Source of the DNA: an uncultured Lysobacteraceae bacterium
GTDB lineage: Bacteria; Pseudomonadota; Gammaproteobacteria; Xanthomonadales; Rhodanobacteraceae
Length of the DNA stretch: 6,402 bases
NCBI GenBank assembly: GCA_946482585.1
Contig: CAMLSI010000319.1
Coordinates: 1 to 6,402, forward strand
Reading direction: 5' to 3'
The notes beneath the pieces are model-generated. The model was not told where the DNA came from, did no database searches, and was given only the letters and a program-made list of their open reading frames with translations. The stretch's first letter is position 1. Each line of letters starts with the position of its first letter. The position numbers and the translations under genes are program-made. Shown piece by piece: positions 1-5,845 of this stretch.

Positions 1-705
1 CAGTTCAAGCGGACCGAGGATTACCTGACGATCGGAATCAACACCGTGCTGGCGGTGCTCGTCTGGTCGCGGGTCAGTCGCCACTACGCCCGCATCGAGA
101 ACTGGTTGCCTGAGCGGTTCGCGGATCTGCTGCGCTTATTGAAGACCGTCATGGCCCTGGCGCTGGTCACGACCATCATCAACCTGATCAGCTTTTCGGC
201 AGAGCACCTCCTTGGGCTCGGCGACCGCAGTGTTTTCAGCCACGCGGCCCAAGCCTTTTACGTCGTGCTGGTTTACACGGCCGGAATCGTCGGCTTCCGA
301 CTGAAGGACCTGCCGCAGTTTCCGGATGCGACGACCGAGCCTGCCCTGCCCGCCCCGCCGGATCCGCGCACCGATGATGCTTTCCAGAAGCTACAAGCGC
401 TGATGCAGACCTCGCTGCTGTTCGCCGAGCCCGATCTGAATCTGAACAACGTCGCGCAACGCCTGGGTTTGACCGCGACCGAAACCTCCCGGGTGATCAA
501 GGAAGGCTCGGGCAAGCACTTCCGTGCCTACGTCAATGAGTTCCGCGTCGAGGCCGTCAAGCGGAAGCTGCGCGATGCCGACTACCGCAGCGTGTCGGTA
601 TTGGCGATCTCACTCGAAAGCGGTTTCAACTCCGAATCGAGCTTCTATCGCGTATTCAAGGCCGCGACGGGCCTGTCGCCAACCGATTTCCGCCAGCGGC
701 GCTAG
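1..705 (+). CDS. AraC-family transcriptional regulator with membrane-embedded N-terminal part (5' truncated by window edge)
   Basis: The frame is open from base 1 to a TAG at 703-705, giving 234 visible residues; the true start is upstream. The visible N-terminal half has three hydrophobic stretches, near residues 10-25, 52-70 and 82-100, that look like the last membrane helices of a sensor module. A Pro-rich linker follows (about 108-124), then a C-terminal AraC-type domain with two helix-turn-helix units (about 148-170 and 199-220). The second unit carries the family's typical ending, SGFNSESSFYRVFK...TGLSPTDFR. Membrane-bound AraC regulators of this layout are known and bind DNA from the inner face of the membrane. 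The signal is unknown. The next gene, a lipoprotein serine hydrolase on the same strand, is a natural candidate target, but that is inference from position. The AraC assignment is secure; the number of membrane helices is not. Confidence 0.9.
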   Translation, partial: QFKRTEDYLTIGINTVLAVLVWSRVSRHYARIENWLPERFADLLRLLKTVMALALVTTIINLISFSAEHLLGLGDRSVFSHAAQAFYVVLVYTAGIVGFRLKDLPQFPDATTEPALPAPPDPRTDDAFQKLQALMQTSLLFAEPDLNLNNVAQRLGLTATETSRVIKEGSGKHFRAYVNEFRVEAVKRKLRDADYRSVSVLAISLESGFNSESSFYRVFKAATGLSPTDFRQRR

Positions 706-801
706 CCGGAGACGGCCTCCCATCTTTTTCTGAGAGCATCCACTTCGCCGGCGGGAAGCATGTCGGCCGCGGCTGGGGGAGCCTGAGTGCTCGTTTTCCC
801 C

Positions 802-807
802 AGGAAG
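802..807 (+). promoter_or_regulatory. Ribosome binding site of the serine hydrolase
   Basis: AGGAAG lies 8 bases before the ATG at 816. It supports this start, which also places a complete lipoprotein signal peptide at the N-terminus. Confidence 0.7.
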
Positions 808-815
808 ATCCACCC

Positions 816-1925
816 ATGACACCCAGCCATTCCGGTTCGCGCCTCGCCGCCGCCATCTGTGCGGCGCTGCTGTCTCTCGTGTCCGGCTGCGCGTTGGAGC
901 CGCGCTCGCCTGGCCTTGCCGATTTCCCGAGATCCCCGCACTGGAATGCGCCCGCAATCGCCCAATTGACGAGAGACGCCCCGGAGCATCGCTCCGATGC
1001 ATTGATTATCGCGAAGGGAAATCAGCTGGTTTTCCGGCAAGGTCAGACCGTCGAGAAGATCAATACGCATTCGGTCCGCAAGAGCATCATTGCGGTGCTC
1101 TACGGCATTGCCATCGACAAGGGCATCCTGAAGCTCGACGACAGCCTCGAAGAGCTCGGCTATGACGACCGGGAAACGCCGCTGACCACCGGCGAGAAGC
1201 AGGCCACGATCCGCGACCTGCTGATGTCGCGATCGGGCATTTATATCGATGCTTCCGGCCAGAACTGGCAACGCCCGGACCGCCACGCGTCCAGACCGGG
1301 CGAATCGTTCTTCTATAACAACTGGGGATTCAATGCGCTCGGCGAAATCCTCGAGCGCGAGACGGGCATGGGGCTGGGCCAGCTGATCGCCGCGTGGCTG
1401 GCGAAGCCTCTCGGAATGCAGCATTTCACGCCCGCGGATGTCGATTGGGACCGCATCGATGGATCGAGTGTCCGGCAATACGTCATCTACATGAGCGCCG
1501 ACGACCTGATGCGCCTCGCAGTCCTCGTGGCCGACGAAGGCAACTATCGCGGCAAGCAGCTGGTATCGGCGGAGTGGATCCGCGACATGACGGCCACGCA
1601 CTCCTCGACCGCAACCGACCCGAAAGACGCCTTTGGCGGAGGTTTCTTCGACGGATACGGCTATCTGTGGTGGGCGCGTCTCCAGAACGGGCGGCGCCTG
1701 GTCTGCGCCGACGGCTGGGGCGGGCAGTACATCATCATCGATCCGGAAACCCGTCTCGTATTGGTCAATCGCCGCAACACCGGCACGCATCTGTTGGCCC
1801 AGGGTTGGTTCCTGTGGCGTGGTGTCGAGACCGATCGCCCGTACGTCTATGCCCTGTTCGAACAGGTCAACGGCTTGCTTCAGACAGATGGCGTGCGAGC
1901 GCGAACGAAGCAGGCCGACCAATGA
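816..1925 (+). CDS. Lipoprotein serine hydrolase, beta-lactamase-related (class C / NylB-like, S12-type fold)
   Basis: This 369-residue protein starts at an ATG preceded by AGGAAG (802-807) at 8-base spacing. The N-terminus is a lipoprotein signal: a basic stretch, a hydrophobic run, then lipobox V-S-G-C with Cys25 as the lipidation site, so the enzyme should sit in the periplasm on a membrane. The penicillin-recognising hydrolase motifs are SxxK at Ser86-Val-Arg-Lys89 (nucleophile and general base) and YxN at Tyr167-Asn-Asn169 in the YNNWGFNALGEIL context. The usual third motif (KTG/HTG) is replaced by a DGWGGQ stretch near 299-304, as in NylB-like and esterase-like relatives. Relatives hydrolyse beta-lactams, esters, small amides or peptides; the substrate here cannot be told. 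It lies 110 bases after the AraC-type gene on the same strand and converges with the oxidoreductase operon across 33 bases. No clear promoter of its own is visible. Confidence 0.9.
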   Translation: MTPSHSGSRLAAAICAALLSLVSGCALEPRSPGLADFPRSPHWNAPAIAQLTRDAPEHRSDALIIAKGNQLVFRQGQTVEKINTHSVRKSIIAVLYGIAIDKGILKLDDSLEELGYDDRETPLTTGEKQATIRDLLMSRSGIYIDASGQNWQRPDRHASRPGESFFYNNWGFNALGEILERETGMGLGQLIAAWLAKPLGMQHFTPADVDWDRIDGSSVRQYVIYMSADDLMRLAVLVADEGNYRGKQLVSAEWIRDMTATHSSTATDPKDAFGGGFFDGYGYLWWARLQNGRRLVCADGWGGQYIIIDPETRLVLVNRRNTGTHLLAQGWFLWRGVETDRPYVYALFEQVNGLLQTDGVRARTKQADQ

Positions 1926-1958
1926 ACAGCGTTAGCGCGCACCGACACTCTGTTCTCC

Positions 1959-3995
1959 TCACAGGTCGAGCGCGAGCTCCTGGCCCGCGGTCGCCGCCGG
2001 CATCGCGCAGCAGATCAGAGCCTCGTCCTCGGCGACCGGAAACGCCGGTTTCGTCGCATACGCCACCCGGCCCGCGACGATGCGCGTACGGCACGTGCCG
2101 CAGCTGCCACCGCGGCAGCTCGACGCAGGCGCGAGCCCCTGCGCTTCGGCGAGGTCGAGCAGCGTGCCCGATGCTGGCCGCCATACCGCGGTCGTTCTTG
2201 CGCGCGTGAATCCGACCGTGGTCGGCTCGCTCGCCGCCGGCTCCGTCGGCGCGTCGCCGTCACGACGCAGCGACGCCGGCCCGAACGCTTCGGCGTGGAT
2301 GCGGGCATCGGCGACGTTCAGCACGCGCAGCCCGCCGTACAGCGACTGCATGAATGCAGGTGGGCCGCACAGGTAGAAGTCGTAGTCGTCGAACGGCAGC
2401 CAGCGCTGCAGCAGCCCGAGGTCGATGCGGCCGGCGGCGTCGTAGTCGCTCGCCGCGGCATCGGCGACATCGCCCAGTACCCGCACGACACGGATCGCCT
2501 CGGGCACCTGTGCCGCGAGCGCGGCGATCTCCGCTTCGAACGCGCGCTCGGCGCGGTTGCGCGCGGCATAAAACAGCCAGGTCCTGCGCGTACGCCGCAG
2601 GCGCCGGCCTTCGTGCACGATCTGCCGCAGCATTGCGAGCATCGGGGTAATGCCGATACCGGCCGCGATGAGCACGGCCGGACGCCGCTCGCCCGCATCG
2701 AGTGTGAACGCGCCGGCCGGCGCGCTCGCCTCGATCACGTCGCCGACCGCGAGCGCGTGGAGATACGACGAGGCGAACCCTCGCCGCTTGACGCTGATGC
2801 GATAGCCGGCGTCCGACGCCGCGCTCGACAGCGTGTACGTGCGCACGACGGGCGCTCCAGTCTGCGGTCGCAGGCGCACCGGCAAATGCTGGCCCGGCAG
2901 CGGTGCCACGAGGCCCGCGCCGTCGGCCGGTTCAAGCCATAGCGAACGCACCATCGCACCTTCGTCCACAATTCCGGAAATGCGAAACGGCCGCCACGCC
3001 TGCGCCAGCCGCGTGGCATCGAGACGCGTTCCCGCGTCGTTCCAGTCGCCGGTCATCAGCGCGTTCGGCGACTCTCCGTCCTTTTCGTCGATCCAGCGCA
3101 CGGCGAGTGCGTCGGGCCGGCGCACGACGACGCGTGGCCTGAAGCGCCACAAGCGTTCTGCTCCCTGGAAGGCGGTGATTTCCGGGCTGTCGAGGACGAC
3201 TTCGGCGTCCCCGGTCAACTGCAGCAGATCGCCCGTCGCGAAATCGACGAACACCAGCCCCGTGCGTGGATTGGAAAGGATGTTGCCGAGCGTGTTGAAG
3301 AAGTTGTTGCCGGCGAAGTCCGGAATCGTCAGCACGCCCTCGCCGTCCACGCGCACGAACCCCGGCTTGCCGCCGCGATGCGAGACGTCGACGTCGCGCA
3401 CGCCGTCGCGTTCGACCGACGAAGCGACGAAAAAGGTGTCGGCGCCGGCGATCATCCGGCGCGCATCGTCGTCGAGCGCAGCCAGCCGGATCGCCGAAAC
3501 GTCAGTCGAGACGCTCGGATCGCGCGCGAAACGGAAGTCGCGCAGACGGATGTACTGCGGGCAATTGCCGTAGCTCTGGCGCGCGACGATGTCGAAGCCG
3601 GTGGCATCGCGCCGGATCGTGCCGTTGAGGCGATTGCGCCGCCGCGTGTGCAGTTCGATGCCGAGGAGGCCGATCGCGCCGCCGTCGCCCATGCCCGCGT
3701 CGGCGGGGTCTGCCGCGTCTCGCGGCAGGACCACACGCAGCTGCGAAGGATCCGGCGAATGCAGAAATCCTGGCATGCCTGAACGCAGCGTCGCCCACGC
3801 GTCGCCGGCGCTGTCGACGCTGCCGAGCACGACGAACGGGAGCTGCGGATAGAACTGCCGGTGCTGCTCGATGAGATAGTTGCGCAGGACGCGCCTGCCG
3901 ATCTGGTCCATGCGCTCGACGACGCCGGCCTGCGCCTGCATGGCCAGCTCGCCGGCATGCCACGGCGAAGCCTGTTCGTTCGGTGTCGTCGACAT
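1959..3995 (-). CDS. Fused oxidoreductase: tandem PPOX-like split barrels + FAD/NAD(P)H reductase + 2Fe-2S ferredoxin
   Basis: The protein has 678 residues from the chosen ATG (3993-3995); an ATG two codons upstream (3999-4001) is also possible. Order: a first PPOX-like segment (about 48-153, with the N-C-P motif at 144-146), a second PPOX-like segment (about 182-288, with SHRGG at 205-209 and GNNFFN at 229-234), an FAD-binding domain (RTYTLS at 385-390), an NAD(P)-binding domain (GIGITPM at 446-452, YLCGPP at 541-546), and a C-terminal plant-type ferredoxin with cysteines 627, 632, 635 and 662. The reductase plus ferredoxin resembles dioxygenase reductases: NAD(P)H to FAD to 2Fe-2S. PPOX barrels usually bind FMN, so the N-terminus may be the catalytic or electron-accepting end; this is inference. 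No signal peptide is seen, so it is likely cytosolic. It is the second gene of an operon behind a GST-like gene, probably controlled by the divergent LysR regulator. The substrate is unknown. Confidence 0.9.
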   Translation of the reverse strand: MSTTPNEQASPWHAGELAMQAQAGVVERMDQIGRRVLRNYLIEQHRQFYPQLPFVVLGSVDSAGDAWATLRSGMPGFLHSPDPSQLRVVLPRDAADPADAGMGDGGAIGLLGIELHTRRRNRLNGTIRRDATGFDIVARQSYGNCPQYIRLRDFRFARDPSVSTDVSAIRLAALDDDARRMIAGADTFFVASSVERDGVRDVDVSHRGGKPGFVRVDGEGVLTIPDFAGNNFFNTLGNILSNPRTGLVFVDFATGDLLQLTGDAEVVLDSPEITAFQGAERLWRFRPRVVVRRPDALAVRWIDEKDGESPNALMTGDWNDAGTRLDATRLAQAWRPFRISGIVDEGAMVRSLWLEPADGAGLVAPLPGQHLPVRLRPQTGAPVVRTYTLSSAASDAGYRISVKRRGFASSYLHALAVGDVIEASAPAGAFTLDAGERRPAVLIAAGIGITPMLAMLRQIVHEGRRLRRTRRTWLFYAARNRAERAFEAEIAALAAQVPEAIRVVRVLGDVADAAASDYDAAGRIDLGLLQRWLPFDDYDFYLCGPPAFMQSLYGGLRVLNVADARIHAEAFGPASLRRDGDAPTEPAASEPTTVGFTRARTTAVWRPASGTLLDLAEAQGLAPASSCRGGSCGTCRTRIVAGRVAYATKPAFPVAEDEALICCAMPAATAGQELALDL

Positions 3996-4001
3996 GGCCA
4001 T

Positions 4002-4006
4002 TCCTC
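4002..4006 (-). promoter_or_regulatory. Ribosome binding site deciding the oxidoreductase start, overlapping the GST stop
   Basis: Read on the minus strand, the junction is TGA GGA ATG GCC ATG. The Shine-Dalgarno-like GAGGA overlaps the TGA that ends the GST gene. It touches the first ATG (3999-4001) with no spacer but lies 6 bases before the second ATG (3993-3995), so the second is the better start. The overlap with the stop suggests translational coupling. Confidence 0.65.
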
Positions 4007-4622
4007 ACGCAACCGCCGACAGGCCGGCTGGTGTGCGCTGGAACGGCACGAAGCCCGGCAATGCCTCGATCCGCGCGAGCCACGCGGTGACATGCGGATA
4101 ACCGGAAAGATCGACATTGCCTTCTGGCGCGCGTGCGATGTAGCTGTACAGGGCGACGTCGGCAATCGTCGGACGTCCGGCAGCGATCCACTCGCGTGTC
4201 GCCAGCGTCGACTCGATCACCGCCAGCACGGCGTGTGCACGGGCGATGACCTCGTCGGGATTGAATGGCGCACCGAATACGGTCACGAGCCGTGCGGCGG
4301 CCGGACCGAACGCGATCTGCCCGGCCGCCACCGACAGCCAGCGCTGCACTTCGGCCGCAGCCGCCGGCTCGCGCGGCAGCCAGTCCGTGCGGTCGTACTT
4401 CAGCGCCGCGTAAACCAGGATCGCGTTCGAATCCGACACGATCGTGCCGCCGTCGTCGAGCACCGGAATCTGGCCGAAGCGGTTCATGCCGAGAAATTCC
4501 GGCGTCTTGTGCGCTCGCTTGCCGAGATCGACGGGCACGAGGTCGTGCGCGACGCCGATCAGCGAGAGGAACAGGTGCGCGCGATGCGAATGGCCCGACA
4601 GCGGCATGGAATACAGCTTCAT
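4005..4622 (-). CDS. Glutathione S-transferase family protein
   Basis: This 205-residue protein, a normal length for a soluble GST, starts at an ATG preceded by GGAG (4630-4633) with 7-base spacing. The N-terminal thioredoxin-like domain (1 to about 78) begins [15 protein letters not shown], so the catalytic region has Tyr4, Ser9 and Ser12 and no cysteine; the whole protein lacks cysteine. The cis-proline motif is Gln51-Ile-Pro53-Val, and the glutathione gamma-glutamyl contact is Asp64-Ser65. The C-terminal helical domain contains the N-capping box Thr152-Ile-Ala-Asp155. GSTs of this kind conjugate or isomerise electrophiles with glutathione, or act as peroxidases, in the cytosol; the substrate is not readable. 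It is the first gene of an operon with the fused oxidoreductase and diverges from the LysR regulator, which suggests a shared detoxification or redox role. Confidence 0.92.
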   Translation of the reverse strand: MKLYSMPLSGHSHRAHLFLSLIGVAHDLVPVDLGKRAHKTPEFLGMNRFGQIPVLDDGGTIVSDSNAILVYAALKYDRTDWLPREPAAAAEVQRWLSVAAGQIAFGPAAARLVTVFGAPFNPDEVIARAHAVLAVIESTLATREWIAAGRPTIADVALYSYIARAPEGNVDLSGYPHVTAWLARIEALPGFVPFQRTPAGLSAVA

Positions 4623-4629
4623 CGGATGA

Positions 4630-4633
4630 CTCC
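4630..4633 (-). promoter_or_regulatory. Ribosome binding site of the GST gene
   Basis: GGAG on the minus strand lies 7 bases before the ATG at 4620-4622. It supports this start, which gives the canonical beta-strand KLYSMP at the N-terminus. Confidence 0.6.
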
Positions 4634-4675
4634 GGTTGGGGGTGAGCGCATAGCTTGGTGATTTCTCCTGGCCGC

Positions 4676-4704
4676 TTGAATCCTCAGTCGCGGCAATGGA
4701 CTAT
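4676..4704 (+). promoter_or_regulatory. Possible promoter of the LysR-type gene
   Basis: TTGAAT (4676-4681, 4 of 6 to the -35 consensus) and GACTAT (4699-4704, 3 of 6 to the -10 consensus) are 17 bases apart. The -10 would overlap the palindrome, which fits autorepression. The match is weak. For the opposite GST promoter only a poor TTCAAG (4675-4680, minus strand) without a good -10 is visible, as might be expected for an activator-dependent promoter. Confidence 0.3.
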
Positions 4705-4720
4705 TCCGTTGAACGGAATA
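4702..4720. promoter_or_regulatory. Probable LysR operator: perfect 19-bp palindrome in the divergent promoter region
   Basis: TATTCCGTTGAACGGAATA is a perfect inverted repeat: 9-base arms around one central G at 4711. It holds the LysR-type T-N11-A pattern (T4705, A4717) symmetric about the same centre. It lies in the 111 bases between the GST and lysR-type genes, its centre 22 bases before the LysR ATG and 88 bases before the GST ATG. That position fits autorepression of the regulator and activation of the GST-oxidoreductase operon, the classic LysR arrangement. It is A/T-richer than its surroundings. That this LysR protein binds it is inferred. Confidence 0.75.
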
Positions 4721-4733
4721 ATCGGAGCGTCCC

Positions 4734-5636
4734 ATGGACCGCTGGCACGCCATGCGCGTGTTCGTCGCGATCGCCCAGGCCGGCGGCTTCGCTGGCGCCG
4801 CGCGCGCCCTCCATCTCAGTCCCCCGGCCGTGACGCGGACGGTCGCAGCCCTGGAAGAAGCGATCGGCACACGGCTATTCGTACGCACGACGCGTTCGGT
4901 AACGCTGACCGAAGCCGGTGCGCGCTACCTCGACGACTGCCGCCGCATCCTCGCCGACATCGACGAGGCCGAAGCTGCTGCGGCGGGCTCGTACGCGACG
5001 CCAACCGGCACGCTCACGGTCACCGCATCGATGCTGTTCGGCCAGTACTACGTGCTGCCGGTCATCAACGAATACCTCGACCGCTACGCGGCGGTGAGCG
5101 TGCACGCCGTGTTCGTCGACCGCGTGACGCACCTCGTCGACGAAGGCATCGACGTCGCGGTGCGCATTGGGCCGCTGCGCGATTCGGGCTATCGCGCGAT
5201 CGGCGTGGGTGCCGTGCGGCGCGTCGTCGTCGCCGCACCGTCGTACCTAGCCCGCCGCGGAGTGCCGGCGACGCCGGACGATCTCGTGCGGCACGACGTC
5301 ATTGCGTCGGTCGCGGCACGTCCGTCGAACGACTGGGAGTTCGGCCGCGCGCAGCGCAGCGTCGTCGCCGTCCGGCCGCGCCTGTCCTGCACGACGAACG
5401 CGGCGGCCATCGACGCCGCGCTCGACGGCCGCGGGCTGACACGCGTGCTGTCGTACCAGGTCGCCGCGGCGCTCGCGAGCGGATCGCTCGTCGCCGTGCT
5501 GCAGGAGTTCGAGGAAATGCCGTGGCCGATCCACGTCGTGCACAGCGAGGGCCGCCGCGTCACCGCAAAGGTCCGCGCGTTCGTCGACCTCGCCGTTGAA
5601 CGGTTGCGCGGAAATTCACTGATAGGCCCGGCGTGA
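4734..5636 (+). CDS. LysR-type transcriptional regulator
   Basis: This 300-residue protein is of typical LysR length. The ATG is preceded by GGAG (4724-4727) with 6-base spacing. Residues 1-60 form the winged helix-turn-helix, seen in MRVFVAIAQAGGFAGAARAL, LSPPAVTRTVAALEEAIGTRLF and the closing RTTRSVTLTEAGARYL. A linker helix follows, then a periplasmic-binding-protein-like effector domain (about 90-290) with VDEGIDVAVRIGPLRDSGY near 135-153, a layout common in the large subgroup of LysR regulators that sit next to GST and oxidoreductase genes. It is divergent from the GST-oxidoreductase operon and shares with it the palindrome at 4702-4720, so it is most likely the operon's regulator and controls itself. 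The inducer is unknown. No terminator of its own is evident; the hairpin at 5811-5840 may serve from this side too, though it lacks a T-run in this direction. Confidence 0.95.
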   Translation: MDRWHAMRVFVAIAQAGGFAGAARALHLSPPAVTRTVAALEEAIGTRLFVRTTRSVTLTEAGARYLDDCRRILADIDEAEAAAAGSYATPTGTLTVTASMLFGQYYVLPVINEYLDRYAAVSVHAVFVDRVTHLVDEGIDVAVRIGPLRDSGYRAIGVGAVRRVVVAAPSYLARRGVPATPDDLVRHDVIASVAARPSNDWEFGRAQRSVVAVRPRLSCTTNAAAIDAALDGRGLTRVLSYQVAAALASGSLVAVLQEFEEMPWPIHVVHSEGRRVTAKVRAFVDLAVERLRGNSLIGPA

Positions 5637-5810
5637 GCGTTTCCGCTTCAGCCGACGACGCAAAAGACTTCTGCGATGACTCGCTCGGAGTTCGCGCTGA
5701 TCGGACGTGGTGCCGCGAGTCGTGGGCGCGAATCAGCCCTGCCCTTGCGACACCGGCCGGGCGGTCATGGGCTTCGATTGCCAGCCGGCCGATCGCACGT
5801 CGATCGCAGA

Positions 5811-5840
5811 AAGCGCGGCGGCGACATCGCCGCCGCGCTT
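5811..5840 (-). terminator. Intrinsic terminator of the secreted-protein gene
   Basis: A perfect inverted repeat: 14-base arms AAGCGCGGCGGCGA (5811-5824) and TCGCCGCCGCGCTT (5827-5840) around two bases. In practice this is a 13-bp stem with a four-base loop. It begins 5 bases after the stop of the minus-strand gene, and on that strand the stem runs into CTTTCT. The T-tract is short and interrupted, so strength is uncertain, but position and stem length make termination the best reading. Confidence 0.8.
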
Positions 5841-5845
5841 GACGA

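Noticed and set aside
705..729. Possible terminator after the AraC-type gene (short GCCG...CGGC hairpin and a T-run at 725-729)
   Set aside because: The stem is only 4 bp and is separated from the T-run by 8 bases. An alternative GGAG/CTCC pairing is no better. Too weak to call, so read-through into the serine hydrolase remains possible.
702..1922. A 406-codon open frame on the minus strand covering the whole serine hydrolase gene
   Set aside because: Its codons are exactly in register with the sense codons, so a stop could arise only from sense TTA, CTA or TCA codons, which this gene does not use. The translated product shows no recognisable domain, while the sense frame has a signal peptide, SxxK, YxN and an RBS.
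1926..1958. Convergent 33-base gap examined for a bidirectional terminator
   Set aside because: No inverted repeat of useful length and no T-run on either strand.
2102..2120. Hairpin with 7-bp arms AGCTGCC/GGCAGCT
   Set aside because: It lies inside the ferredoxin coding region and follows from the Cys/Gly/Ser codons around the 2Fe-2S motif; there is no T-run or regulatory context.
1394..2209. Plus-strand open frame across the convergent junction of the hydrolase and the oxidoreductase
   Set aside because: It overlaps two well-supported genes, is Arg/Pro-rich and has no domain or RBS. It is a shadow frame.
4655..5599. A long plus-strand frame overlapping the LysR gene
   Set aside because: The product is extremely Arg-, Pro- and Ala-rich without any domain, typical of the wrong frame in GC-rich DNA. 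The LysR frame has the full family sequence and a proper RBS.
5753..5791. Inverted repeat CGGCCGG / CCGGCCG considered as the LysR gene's terminator
   Set aside because: The 7-bp arms are separated by a 24-base loop with no T-run, and such GC-only words are common here by chance.
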